Source: Parvibaculum sp.
GTDB lineage: Bacteria; Pseudomonadota; Alphaproteobacteria; Parvibaculales; Parvibaculaceae
Assembly: GCA_019635975.1 (NCBI GenBank)
Contig: JAHBYM010000009.1
Location: 1 to 42,080, forward strand
DNA: 42,080 bases
Direction: 5' to 3'
This document shows, piece by piece, positions 9,091-16,949 of the stretch; position 1 is the first letter of the stretch; every line of letters starts with the position of its first letter. A program made the translations under genes and the position numbers. The notes under the pieces were generated by a model. That model did no database searches, had not been told where the DNA came from, and was given only the letters and a program-made list of their open reading frames with translations.

Positions 9091-9123
9091 TACCCTCCTT
9101 AGCAGCTCCCCTTTAGGAGGGTA
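9091..9123 (-). promoter_or_regulatory. Hairpin covering the Shine-Dalgarno region of the 468-aa gene
   Basis: TACCCTCCT at 9091-9099 and AGGAGGGTA at 9115-9123 form a perfect 9-bp inverted repeat with a 15-nt loop. In the minus-strand message, the 3' arm contains the AGGAGG that lies 12 nt before the ATG at 9081, so folding would mask it. This could control translation or block readthrough initiation. A second inverted repeat, TGTTGC-N6-GCAACA, lies just upstream at 9132-9149. Confidence 0.5.
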
Positions 9124-9172
9124 ACGAAGCATGTTGCAGTCTCGCAACACTTGGGCAGGTATCAAGTGAGAT

Positions 9173-9763
9173 TTACACGTTGCCGGCTTCAAGAGCCCGG
9201 TAGACGGTTCCGACGCCGACCTTGCAATCCCGGGCTATCTTCTTAATTCCGTGGCCGTGCGCACGAGCTTCCAAGATTTGACCGCGCACATACTTGGATA
9301 GCGGAGGGCGTCCCAGCCTTTTCCCGTTCGCACGGGCCCGCGCAAGGCCCGCATGCACGCGCTCTCGGATCATCGAAGCCTCGAACTCGCCAAATATGCT
9401 AAGCATCCCGAACATCGCTCGTCCGGTCGGAGTGCTCGTGTCCAACGCCTGCTGGTAGAGAAAGAGATCGATCCCTTGAGCTTGGATATCAGTTAAGAAC
9501 CCGATCAAGTCCTTCAAGGAGCGTCCTAGTCTATCGACCGACCAGGCCGCGATGACATCGAACTTTCCTCTGGTAGCGTCTTTCAACAGCGCGTCAAACT
9601 GGGGTCTCTGGCTACGCCCCTTTGTTCCCGAAACGCCATGGTCGACGTATTCAGCTACGACCTGGCAGTTCTTTCGTGAAAGAGCTTCGATGAGAGCCAG
9701 GTGTTGATTTTCGACGGTCTGACCAGATGTGGAAACACGCAGATAAATTGCAACTCGTTTCAT
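9173..9763 (-). CDS. Serine recombinase (resolvase/invertase family)
   Basis: A 196-aa small serine recombinase. The N-terminal catalytic domain starts MKRVAIYLRVSTSGQT with nucleophile Ser11. It continues with the arginine-containing DRLGRSLKDLI and FGMLSIFGEFEASMIRERV, leading into the long E helix. The C-terminal GRPPLSKYVRGQILEARAHG and IKKIARDCKVGVGTVYRAL form the helix-turn-helix that reads the crossover site. Length and order match Tn3 resolvases and DNA invertases. GGAA sits in an A-rich leader before the ATG. No invertible segment was proven, but a 15-bp repeat flanks the gene (9179-9193 and 9912-9926). It may act in resolution of dimers or of a former transposon. Confidence 0.94.
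   Translation of the reverse strand: MKRVAIYLRVSTSGQTVENQHLALIEALSRKNCQVVAEYVDHGVSGTKGRSQRPQFDALLKDATRGKFDVIAAWSVDRLGRSLKDLIGFLTDIQAQGIDLFLYQQALDTSTPTGRAMFGMLSIFGEFEASMIRERVHAGLARARANGKRLGRPPLSKYVRGQILEARAHGHGIKKIARDCKVGVGTVYRALEAGNV
9179..9193 (+). repeat. 15-bp direct repeat, copy 1
   Basis: GTTGCCGGCTTCAAG, inside the last codons of the serine recombinase gene. The same 15 bases in the same orientation occur at 9912-9926, upstream of the recombinase start. Confidence 0.7.
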
Positions 9764-9911
9764 TTTTTATTTCCTTCTGTGTACGGAACTATATCACAGA
9801 ATCCCCCTTTGGTGGAGACATTTCGAAAGAATGCTGTCCGAAAGCGATTGTTGCAGTGCGCCTACTTTCTCGCAGACGCCCGGCGTTTGAGATGTCCGCA
9901 TTGCGCCATGA

Positions 9912-9926
9912 GTTGCCGGCTTCAAG
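9912..9926 (+). repeat. 15-bp direct repeat, copy 2
   Basis: Identical to 9179-9193. It lies between the serine recombinase start and the end of the radC-like gene. The two copies bracket a 733-bp unit containing the recombinase, which could mark an insertion footprint or a recombination site. Confidence 0.7.
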
Positions 9927-9938
9927 GAGATATACCAA

Positions 9939-10646
9939 TTACATCAGTCCCCGCTCCTTGAAGCTTAGATGCCGGGACCTGCTGATAATGAGATGATCCA
10001 ACACCCGTAGGCCGAGCGGCTCGGCCAGTCTGATGATGGAGTTTGTTGTACGTATATCTTCCGACGATGGGCAAGGATCGCCTGAGGGATGGTTGTGAAC
10101 CAGGATGATCGATGACGCGTTGAGGACGAGCGCACGTTTTATTATTTCCCGCGGAAAGACCGGGACATAAGCCGGCATGCCCCTTTGCTGGAGTTCATCC
10201 GCGATCAACGCATTCTTGCTGTCGAGGAAAAATACCAGAAATCGCTCAAGACGCTGGTACCCCAAGACAACCCGACAGTAATCCACCAGTTCTCTGGTCG
10301 AGGAGATGACCGTTCGGGTCCGGACCTGCTCCCGCGTCAAGTGCGTCGCGATTGAATGCGCCAACCGAAACAGGAGAATGGCCTTTTCGTCCATGCAGGG
10401 CGTTTCGAGCAACAGTTCGGCGTCTTCGCTGATGACCCCGCCCAGCGATCCGAACCTCTCCAGCAGCCTCTTGGCCTGGCGCGAGACATTCCGGCGCTGC
10501 CGCTTGCCACGGGCAAGCAACGCTTCCAACAGCTCATGCTCAGTCAGCGTGTTCGTTTCGCCTGCGAGAAGCCGCGCTTCAACACTGTCGCGCGCTACCG
10601 GGCCCAGGACTTTGTTCGACACTGACGCGCCCCTAATTCGACGCAC
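9939..10646 (-). CDS. radC: RadC-family JAB/MPN domain protein
   Basis: A 235-aa RadC-like (UPF0758) protein. The N-terminal half has the helix-hairpin-helix-like region LTEHELLEALLARG and RLLERFGSLGGV. The C-terminal half is a JAMM metallo-domain: ILVHNHPSGDPCPSSED supplies His184, His186 and Asp197 as metal ligands. Despite the name, RadC proteins have no proven repair role, and extra copies are common on islands and plasmids. The frame opens with a GTG at 10646, and an out-of-phase ATG overlaps it, so the exact start is uncertain. The last helices (LDHLIISRSRHLSFKERGLM) are complete. It is probably mobile-element baggage associated with the adjacent recombinase. Confidence 0.9.
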   Translation of the reverse strand: MRRIRGASVSNKVLGPVARDSVEARLLAGETNTLTEHELLEALLARGKRQRRNVSRQAKRLLERFGSLGGVISEDAELLLETPCMDEKAILLFRLAHSIATHLTREQVRTRTVISSTRELVDYCRVVLGYQRLERFLVFFLDSKNALIADELQQRGMPAYVPVFPREIIKRALVLNASSIILVHNHPSGDPCPSSEDIRTTNSIIRLAEPLGLRVLDHLIISRSRHLSFKERGLM

Positions 10647-10740
10647 ATGCTCACTCTGAGCGCCTATGCGGACGCCCCGATTTGATCACTTGCGAACTCT
10701 GAACACATATGGAGAGAGGTACTGGGATTCAGAAACCGCT

Positions 10741-10748
10741 ATCCGGCG
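10741..10748 (+). repeat. 8-bp target site duplication, left
   Basis: ATCCGGCG directly abuts the left inverted repeat and is repeated at 11975-11982. Eight bases is the duplication size known for IS1595-family elements, and identity indicates a fairly recent insertion. Confidence 0.9.
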
Positions 10749-10769
10749 AAGGCTTATCCCGTTGTCCCA
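10749..10769 (+). repeat. IS1595 terminal inverted repeat, left
   Basis: These 21 bp are the exact reverse complement of 11954-11974. The repeat begins AAGGCTTATCCCGTTG. Confidence 0.95.
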
Positions 10770-10819
10770 TCTAATCAAGATGTTGAATCGGCCGGTTGGC
10801 CTGGTGCCGACGGTCGTAT

Positions 10820-11881
10820 CTAACCGGCTCCGGGCGCCGGCGATACGGACGAAGCGCCATCCGGCCGCATCCCCATCGCGGTCTTCCGCCTCCGCGGGCC
10901 GCGGCGCACGGGGACATCGTCCTTACGCGGATTCTCTCGCCCGATGATTTGCCAGTAGCTGGCAGGTGCATGCCGGGCCGAGAGGCCAAGGATGGTCTCG
11001 AACGAGACACGGCGGTAGTAGCGCCGGTTGTAGCGGAAGGCGAACTCCTCGAGGTAGGTGTCGATGTGCTTCCGCCGCAGGCCGTGATAGGTGCCGAGCC
11101 CCCAGCGTTTCATGAGCGAGAAGACGCGATGTATCCATTGAAGCGGGATATGCGCCGCCATCTTGCCGACGACGCGCGGGTCGTGGCGGTAACCGGTGAG
11201 GCCATTATATGAAGGATGGCCGTCGGTGATGAGCGTCGAGCCCGCCTTGACGGTCCGGCGAATGAAGGCGTGGATGTGCTTCGCCTCGTTCGATGGAATA
11301 GCCTGGAGACGGCATCGGCCTGACATCGTGTCGAGATATTTAGCCCCGATTCTCTTGGGCTTCTGCGCTTTCCCGGTCTTTCGATCGCGCACTTCGACGG
11401 CGCCGATGACGATGATTTTTCCCGCGTTCGGCCCATTCGATTTCTGGCCGTCACGATATGGCAGCTCGGTCTGGTCGACCTCCACGACGCCCTCAAGCAA
11501 TTCCCTATCCGGGTCGGGCATCGAGCGGCGAAGCTTCTGCGCGAGCAGCCAGGCCGTCTTGTAAGTGATGGAGAGCTGGGATGAGAGCTGAAGCGCCGAT
11601 ATGCCGTTCGAATGCGTCGCCATGAGATGCGCCGCCCAGAACCAGACGGTCAGCGGAAGCTTTGTCCGATGAAACACAGTCCCCGCTGTGACCGAGGTCT
11701 GCCGCCGGCAACCGGCGCAGACCCACACCCAGGCGCGGCTCTTGAGCTCGTGCGCTTGTCCCCCGCCACACTCGGGGCAGATGAACCCCTTCGGCCAGCG
11801 CCGCCTGGCGAGAAACGCGGCACATGCCGCCTCGTCGGGAAAGGCCTTCTGAAAGGCCGCAAGGGAACGCGGCTTGCGCAT
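10820..11881 (-). CDS. IS1595-family transposase (ISXO2-like)
   Basis: The 353-aa transposase moves the enclosing element. An N-terminal zinc ribbon uses Cys35/Cys38 (CPECGG) and Cys55/Cys58 (CAGCRR), followed by the conserved TSVTAGTVFHRTKLPLTVWF. The catalytic RNase-H-like domain has VVEVDQTE (first Asp), LITDGHPSY (second Asp) and the C-terminal LEEFAFRYNRRY with a Glu, matching the ISXO2-like DDE family. A TTG eight codons upstream also opens the frame, but the ATG at 11881 has GGAG seven bases before it. That GGAG lies inside a hairpin (11885-11903), which should limit translation from readthrough transcripts. Confidence 0.95.
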   Translation of the reverse strand: MRKPRSLAAFQKAFPDEAACAAFLARRRWPKGFICPECGGGQAHELKSRAWVWVCAGCRRQTSVTAGTVFHRTKLPLTVWFWAAHLMATHSNGISALQLSSQLSITYKTAWLLAQKLRRSMPDPDRELLEGVVEVDQTELPYRDGQKSNGPNAGKIIVIGAVEVRDRKTGKAQKPKRIGAKYLDTMSGRCRLQAIPSNEAKHIHAFIRRTVKAGSTLITDGHPSYNGLTGYRHDPRVVGKMAAHIPLQWIHRVFSLMKRWGLGTYHGLRRKHIDTYLEEFAFRYNRRYYRRVSFETILGLSARHAPASYWQIIGRENPRKDDVPVRRGPRRRKTAMGMRPDGASSVSPAPGAG

Positions 11882-11884
11882 CGC

Positions 11885-11903
11885 GGGGCTCCACTGGAGC
11901 CCC
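11885..11903 (-). promoter_or_regulatory. Hairpin sequestering the transposase Shine-Dalgarno
   Basis: GGGGCTCCA and TGGAGCCCC form a perfect 9-bp stem with one base between them. The minus-strand arm contains the GGAG that precedes the ATG at 11881. A single-base loop cannot close, so about 3-5 loop bases would open, leaving a 7-8 bp stem. Similar leader hairpins protect other insertion sequences from activation by outside transcription. Confidence 0.55.
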
Positions 11904-11953
11904 AAGCCTAGCCCGGAAAGGCTAATCGAGTCCTACTACCTGTGGTAGGTGGT

Positions 11954-11974
11954 TGGGACAACGGGATAAGCCTT
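11954..11974 (-). repeat. IS1595 terminal inverted repeat, right
   Basis: These 21 bp are the exact reverse complement of 10749-10769. The identity ends at the target duplication. Confidence 0.95.
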
Positions 11975-11982
11975 ATCCGGCG
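11975..11982 (+). repeat. 8-bp target site duplication, right
   Basis: ATCCGGCG, identical to 10741-10748, directly next to the right inverted repeat. Confidence 0.9.
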
Positions 11983-12175
11983 GCCAGTTTAGTCTTATGT
12001 CTGGTCCGTCTTCTGCCTTAATTACAATAAATGCCGTCCGTATCATTTACAATCATTTATATACATAGAATCCCTATTTTCGAACATTTGGTTTCACTGA
12101 CAACTACTTAGCGAAGCCACAGGCGCGCGCAGAGACTGTCTGACCGTCTTTCAGGATGTGCGGCGGATGCCGCTT

Positions 12176-13618
12176 CTAACTGCGGGCGCGATCCGTATCC
12201 AGCCCGGCATTCGTTTGCACGCTGACGGACGATGCGGCCGCGGCAGTGCGCTGCAGGTACTGGCGGAGGAAGGGGAGCGCCAGCGTCGCCAGACAGAGCG
12301 ATGCCACGAAAGCCAGATGCAGGGACCCGGTGACAGCAATCGATCCCGTCAATGTAGCGGCACCGACTGCGGTGCCGATGTTGCGCGACATCGAGAGGGA
12401 CCCCGAAGCCAGTCCGGCATCCTTGGGTGCGACGGATATGATGGCCCCAAACGTTGCATAGCTGAGCACGAAGGCAGCCCCGGTACCTTGCAGCGCAATC
12501 GCTGCCGCTGCGATCGCAAATGAAGGTTGCGGAAGCGCAAACAATGCAGCACCCGTTAAAGCCGGCGTGATGATCGCCGTCATAACGGCAGCGATCAGAC
12601 CAAAGCGGCTCAAGTTTGTTCGACGCTGGGCGAGACTTCCCGCATAAGGCATCAGGGCCGCGACCATGACCATGCCCGGCACAAATATCCAACTGGTCAG
12701 TGCGGCATTTGCGGCACCTTGCGCTTGCATCACCGCAAGACTGATCACAGCGACGGTGCCGGCGCTCGATGCATTCATCGCGAATACCGCGAGGCAAGCG
12801 CGCGCGATGCTACGATTGGCAAGAATGTCAGGTCCCACGAGAAAGGCCGCCACCGATTGATCCCGCCTCTCGCGCCTGTACCAGAACGCCAGTATCGCTA
12901 CACCGGCGGCAAGTCCCGCCGCGCCGATCGGCTCGCCCCGAAAGCCGGGTCCGAGCGCGGCCACAATCAGGCCGGCGCCCGTAGCCAACATAAGTGCGCT
13001 TGCGATCGGCAGTGCCGGGCGACCGGTCGCAACGGTGGGCACCGGCCGCTTTGGTACAGCGACAAGGAATCCCGACAATGCGAGCAAGCCGAGCGGCAGA
13101 TTGACGAGAAATATCCAGCGCCAGTCAAGGTAGCTCAGCACAAGACCGCCAATGATGGGCCCGAGCAACATAGCGGCAGCCGACAACGCGCCCCAGACCC
13201 CAATCGCCAAACCCCGCCGGCTGGCGCCGAGGGCCGTGGCGGCCGCGTTCAACGTCTGCGGCGAAATCAGAGCCGCACCGCATCCCTGGAGAAAGCGCCA
13301 AAGGATCAACTGGTACATGGTATCGGCAGTCGCACAGAGCAATGCGCCGGCGACGAGCAGTACCACCCCGCATGAGAACAGACGGCGGACGCCGTATCGG
13401 TCGCCCAGCGCCCCGAAAATCAGCGGCAGCGCGGCAAGCGGCAGGACATAGGCGCCGATAATCCAGCCCATATGCTCCGGCTTCATCTGAAAGGCTTCGA
13501 GGAGATGCGGTGTCGCGATCGAGATCATGAATCCGTCGATCAAGACAAGTGACACCGCGAAGCCCGACACAACAAGAGCCGGCCAGCCGCCGAGAGCGTC
13601 ATCAGGATGCTTTTTCAT
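12176..13618 (-). CDS. MFS drug-efflux-type transporter (DHA2/EmrB-QacA-like)
   Basis: A 480-aa integral membrane exporter with a run of about 14 hydrophobic segments, the number expected for the DHA2 group. Family signatures include the opening helix SLVLIDGFMISIATPHL, the loop motif GALGDRYGVRRLF between helices 2 and 3, LQGCGAALISPQTL, and GPIIGGLVLSYLDWRWIFLVNLPLGL, which is typical of proton-driven multidrug exporters. The ATG at 13618 is chosen over a TTG 14 codons upstream. It lies 34 bp downstream of the first of two GNAT genes and is probably cotranscribed with them, downstream of a divergent LysR gene. The substrate is unknown; an acetylated compound is an attractive guess. Confidence 0.9.
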   Translation of the reverse strand: MKKHPDDALGGWPALVVSGFAVSLVLIDGFMISIATPHLLEAFQMKPEHMGWIIGAYVLPLAALPLIFGALGDRYGVRRLFSCGVVLLVAGALLCATADTMYQLILWRFLQGCGAALISPQTLNAAATALGASRRGLAIGVWGALSAAAMLLGPIIGGLVLSYLDWRWIFLVNLPLGLLALSGFLVAVPKRPVPTVATGRPALPIASALMLATGAGLIVAALGPGFRGEPIGAAGLAAGVAILAFWYRRERRDQSVAAFLVGPDILANRSIARACLAVFAMNASSAGTVAVISLAVMQAQGAANAALTSWIFVPGMVMVAALMPYAGSLAQRRTNLSRFGLIAAVMTAIITPALTGAALFALPQPSFAIAAAAIALQGTGAAFVLSYATFGAIISVAPKDAGLASGSLSMSRNIGTAVGAATLTGSIAVTGSLHLAFVASLCLATLALPFLRQYLQRTAAAASSVSVQTNAGLDTDRARS

Positions 13619-13652
13619 CGCCGTGTTTCTCTGTTGCACTTGGTGCTTCAAT

Positions 13653-14318
13653 TCACCCAACCGGATTCGTCGCGCCCCGAGCTGCCGATAGTTCGAGGAT
13701 ACCCGGAGCCGCCCATGCGCCTTCCGGCCGCAACAAAACCAGCGGATCGCTCGCCTTCATGTCGAGCGCGGCCACACGCGGCGCGAGCTGGCAGCACATC
13801 TCGACATATTCATGATCGGACCAGACGAGTGGCGCGGCGCGGCGGTCCATCGGTTCGAACCCAAACTGCCGCCAGAAAGGCACGAGGCGTTTCTGCGCCT
13901 GGGCATAGAGACTGCCATACCCTTTCTCTGCGCAGAGCCGGAGCGCTTCCTCGACGATTGTCCTTGCGGTACCGAATCCGCGCATTTGCGGCATGACAGC
14001 GAGACGGCCCACATGACCGAACCCGGCAAAGAACCGGAGGCGGATGGTCGCCACCGGCTCGCCGGACATCTCGGCAAGCAGATGCGTACTGCCGGCATAG
14101 TCGTTGCCGTCGAACTCTTCTTCATAGGGACATTTTTGCTCGGCCATGAAAACCACCGCACGAATGGCAACGACACGCATGAGATCCTCGGCCGACCGGA
14201 CGACACGAACCGAAACCGTCGGCTGGTTGGCCTCCGATATCTGTCCGCGCCGGCGGACAGTCTCGCGAGGCGACGGATCCTCAACCGGCGCGAAAGCGTC
14301 ATACTCACACATGGACAT
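13653..14318 (-). CDS. GNAT family N-acetyltransferase
   Basis: A 221-aa acetyltransferase. The core reads VRVVRSAEDLMRVVAIRAVVF, then CPYEEEFDGNDYAGSTHLLAE, GEPVATIRLRFF, VGRLAVMPQMRGFGTARTIV (strand beta4 plus the acetyl-CoA pyrophosphate-binding turn) and YAQAQKRLVPFWRQFGFEP at the end of the fold. An additional C-terminal tail of about 50 residues follows. The ATG at 14318 is chosen because GGGAGG lies six bases upstream; the open frame extends further but lacks such a site. It overlaps the end of the upstream GNAT gene by 14 bp, so translation is likely coupled. The substrate is unknown. Confidence 0.88.
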   Translation of the reverse strand: MSMCEYDAFAPVEDPSPRETVRRRGQISEANQPTVSVRVVRSAEDLMRVVAIRAVVFMAEQKCPYEEEFDGNDYAGSTHLLAEMSGEPVATIRLRFFAGFGHVGRLAVMPQMRGFGTARTIVEEALRLCAEKGYGSLYAQAQKRLVPFWRQFGFEPMDRRAAPLVWSDHEYVEMCCQLAPRVAALDMKASDPLVLLRPEGAWAAPGILELSAARGATNPVG

Positions 14319-14904
14319 GTGCAGCCTCCCGGCGACCCGGATAGCGAAGCAATACGGGCTCAACGGAGCGTCTGATAACGCAGAGATCGCCAAGTTCGAT
14401 TTCCGGCGCCCCCGAGACGGAATTGAAGCCGAATTTCTGCATCAGACGGCGCCCGCTCTCGGTTGCCGGCCGCCCATAGAGATCGGTTCGCGCATAAACC
14501 GCAGCATCGAACTGGGTGAGAATTTGCGGCAGAGCGCCGGCCACCCTCTTTTCTGCGACGATCGCCCAGATATAGACAGCGTGCGGCGCTTCACCCGTCC
14601 GGCACAGAGCGTCCATCGCCGGATTGCGCGTATCGAGCTCCGCGGACACGAGTTTCTCCGTACCCGGCCGATTGAGCATCAGGAATGCAAAAAACCCGGC
14701 GAGCGTGTCTTCGCCGGCATAGACGCCCCACAGCGAGTCGGCATTGCGCCGGTGAATGCGACGAAACGTTTCGAGGCTCGCGATGTCGGCGCCGATCTTT
14801 TCCGCGCCGAGCGCTCTTATACGAACGACGTCGCTGTCGGTCGGACGCCCGACCCGAAGCGGCACTTCGTCCGCATTAACCATCTTGTCGATTGTCTGTG
14901 ACAT
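14305..14904 (-). CDS. GNAT-like N-acetyltransferase, first gene of operon
   Basis: A 199-aa GNAT-like protein: VPLRVGRPTDSDVVRIRALG at the start, GVYAGEDTLAGFFAFLML in the central sheet, AVYIWAIVAEKRVAGALPQIL at the acetyl-CoA-binding turn, and ATESGRRLMQKFGFNSV near the end. The canonical glycine pattern is weak, so the catalytic assignment is less sure than for its downstream partner. The ATG at 14904 is preceded by AGGGGG. It opens an apparent three-gene unit (GNAT, GNAT, MFS) facing away from a LysR gene, with 114 bp between the two starts. The reading frame stays open far into the LysR gene, but that part is an antisense shadow. Confidence 0.78.
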   Translation of the reverse strand: MSQTIDKMVNADEVPLRVGRPTDSDVVRIRALGAEKIGADIASLETFRRIHRRNADSLWGVYAGEDTLAGFFAFLMLNRPGTEKLVSAELDTRNPAMDALCRTGEAPHAVYIWAIVAEKRVAGALPQILTQFDAAVYARTDLYGRPATESGRRLMQKFGFNSVSGAPEIELGDLCVIRRSVEPVLLRYPGRREAAHVHV

Positions 14905-15018
14905 AAAACGCCCCCTACCTACTGTTACTTGCTGTACCCTCATTAGTTGTATGCGGTTGCAGCGACTCAAACCTTGGCTCAAAATCTGCATTTGTCTTGA
15001 GCGAATCTGTGAATAGGG
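14905..15018. promoter_or_regulatory. Divergent LysR/GNAT-MFS intergenic control region
   Basis: These 114 bp separate the LysR gene from the leftward GNAT-GNAT-MFS unit. LysR regulators usually bind such divergent regions at T-N11-A type sites. The stretch is more A/T-rich than its surroundings, but no single promoter is convincing by eye. Confidence 0.5.
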
Positions 15019-16020
15019 ATGACAAAGAATCCTCCTAGCAACGAGGCACCGGGTACCAAGTCGATTCCGACGTGGGATCGCGACGAGCTGCGTTTTGTTC
15101 TTGAGGCCGCCGCAACGCGGAGCCTGAACAGGGCGGCCACGCATCTCGGTGTGTCGAATGCGACGATCGGTACACGTATCGCGCAGCTTGAAGATCGCCT
15201 GGGCTACCGGATATTCGACCGATCGCCGCGCGGCGTGTTCTTGACCAGCCGGGGCGAGGCCATCGTCGCCGCCGCACGCAACGCGTATGTGGCCTTGGAG
15301 AAGCTCGAATTCACGGCAGCGAACATTGAAGTCCCGAACGTATCCCATGTCCGCCTTTCGATAACCGACGGCATCGCGACGTTCTGGATCGCGCCGAAGG
15401 TCGGCGCGTTCCATGCCGAGCATGCCGAGATCGTGCTCGAATGCAGCATTGGCGAGGAACCTGCCGATCCATTTCTCGCTCAGACGGATCTCAGTATCCG
15501 CATGCGCGCGCCCGACACGGAGGAATTTGTCGTTCGTCCGCTCGGGCATCTTCACTTGATCCCCTATGCGTCGAAAGACTACCTGGCGCGTCACGGGACG
15601 CCGCGCGACATGCGCGAACTCGCGCAACATCCGGTCGTCGATCACACCAGCTATCGGAACGCTCAGGGTCCCTGGTACACGTGGGACAATGCCGCGCGCT
15701 TGAGCGGACCGACCGCCCTGCGCACCAATATCGGCGCGATGACCGTCACGGCGGTCGAGCACGGGGCGGGAATCGGATTGCTGCCTTCCTATGTCAGTCT
15801 CATTAGCGATAGGCTGGTGCCGATCGATCTCAACTTCCATATGCGCAGTGACCTCATCCTGTGCTATCTGCGCGATGTCGGCGACGCCGTTGGCAAACGC
15901 GCCGTCGCAAACTGGCTGCAGGATGTTTTCGACCCAACCGTCTATCCCTGCTTCCGCGCCGAATTCGTTCATCCCCGAGATTTCGGCCGCGCTGGCGTGC
16001 CGGCCCCGCGTCGGCCATAG
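15019..16020 (+). CDS. LysR-family transcriptional regulator
   Basis: This 333-aa regulator has an N-terminal winged helix-turn-helix (about 22-80: LRFVLEAAATRSLNRAATHLG, SNATIGTRIAQLEDRLG, IFDRSPRGVFLTSRGE). A linker helix and the periplasmic-binding-protein-like effector domain follow (about 100-300). The HTH helix has SNATIGTRI where many LysR proteins read SQPAVSRQI, a normal variation for the branch acting like AmpR/GcvA relatives. The gene is divergent from the GNAT-GNAT-MFS unit and is most likely its regulator and autorepressor, by standard LysR logic. The effector is unknown. The purine-rich GGG is close to the ATG, so the start could be slightly different. Confidence 0.92.
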   Translation: MTKNPPSNEAPGTKSIPTWDRDELRFVLEAAATRSLNRAATHLGVSNATIGTRIAQLEDRLGYRIFDRSPRGVFLTSRGEAIVAAARNAYVALEKLEFTAANIEVPNVSHVRLSITDGIATFWIAPKVGAFHAEHAEIVLECSIGEEPADPFLAQTDLSIRMRAPDTEEFVVRPLGHLHLIPYASKDYLARHGTPRDMRELAQHPVVDHTSYRNAQGPWYTWDNAARLSGPTALRTNIGAMTVTAVEHGAGIGLLPSYVSLISDRLVPIDLNFHMRSDLILCYLRDVGDAVGKRAVANWLQDVFDPTVYPCFRAEFVHPRDFGRAGVPAPRRP

Positions 16021-16246
16021 AACCGGCGCTACGCATTCCCGACAGGTTCACGTCCGCAAAGCGCGCGCTTCGAACGCGCCGGCCTGCATCCGCGGCAGGC
16101 CGCTTCGTGATCGAGCGGCTACCCCTGTCGGCTTTTTGATAAAGGTGAATGGCGCCGGTTGAGCGAGAATCGACATGAAAGTTCGGTTCGGCACCCCCGG
16201 GGACAGTTTACGTTCGCCGGGCGGTGAGATGCAGGCTCCCCCGCTC

Positions 16247-16660
16247 ATGCCACGTGTACTGATCTTCGACGACGACACGGCGATCCTGGACGTTGTCACG
16301 AGGCTGTTGACGGACGCTGGCTATGACGTTGTCAGAGGTCAGCCCGGCCGAGGAGCCCGCAAGCAGGTTGGCCGCAGCAACTACGATATACTTCTCACCG
16401 ACATCTATATGCCCGATATCGACGGCATCGAGCTCGTTCGCGCCGCGCGGGAAGCGCGGCCCGATGTCCCCATTGTCTGCATGTCAGGCGGAACCTACAA
16501 GCTTTCGGCCGAGTTCAGCCTCAGTCTCTCCGGCGCGTTCGACGTCGAACAACTGCCAAAGCCGTTTGGGCGGACAGAATTATTGTTGGCGCTACAGACC
16601 GCATTGGGCCGTGGTGGCACTCAACCCGGTGCTTCGAAATCCTGCCACGCATCTCGCTAG
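16247..16660 (+). CDS. Single-domain response regulator (receiver)
   Basis: A 137-aa CheY-like receiver without an output domain. VLIFDDD supplies the acidic pocket (Asp8-Asp9), ILLTDIYMPDIDG holds the phosphoacceptor Asp52, CMSGG has the conserved Ser/Thr position, and LPKPFGRTELL carries the lysine of motif K-P-F. The open frame extends 24 codons upstream. ATG 16229, preceded by GGGCGGTGAG, is an equally possible start. Single-domain receivers work in phosphorelays or bind target proteins. No partner histidine kinase is encoded in the window. It is followed at some distance by a small gene and two MucR homologs. Confidence 0.88.
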   Translation: MPRVLIFDDDTAILDVVTRLLTDAGYDVVRGQPGRGARKQVGRSNYDILLTDIYMPDIDGIELVRAAREARPDVPIVCMSGGTYKLSAEFSLSLSGAFDVEQLPKPFGRTELLLALQTALGRGGTQPGASKSCHASR

Positions 16661-16949
16661 GCCGCCGGATGGCAAATTCGCTTCGGACCGGGGTTAGCCA
16701 GAATCCTAAAACCCCCTGATGGAACTGCGAGCAAGACATCACCCGAGGGCTCGGCGATCCTTGGGGGCGCTGGCCGGTCGTTTGCGGCAATTCGGCCGGT
16801 CGGCATCGCCGCGACAGGCGGTCGATTGTGCGGCGAGGCCAGTTCTCCCGATCGCGCATTGCATCGCCATCGCTCTGCGGGCCGTGGCGGCTAATTGCCG
16901 AAAGATTTCCCGACGCCACGACGGCGGCAAGACAGGACCCTGCATAAAA

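Larger units (their letters stand above)
10749..11974 (-). mobile_element. Complete IS1595-family insertion sequence
   Basis: The 1226-bp element has perfect 21-bp terminal inverted repeats (10749-10769 and 11954-11974; the ends begin AAGGCTTATCCC). It is flanked by an identical 8-bp duplication ATCCGGCG. It carries one intact transposase gene on the minus strand. It inserted into non-coding DNA between the radC-like gene and the MFS operon, so no gene is visibly interrupted. Intact ends, intact frame and matching duplications suggest that it is functional. Confidence 0.95.
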
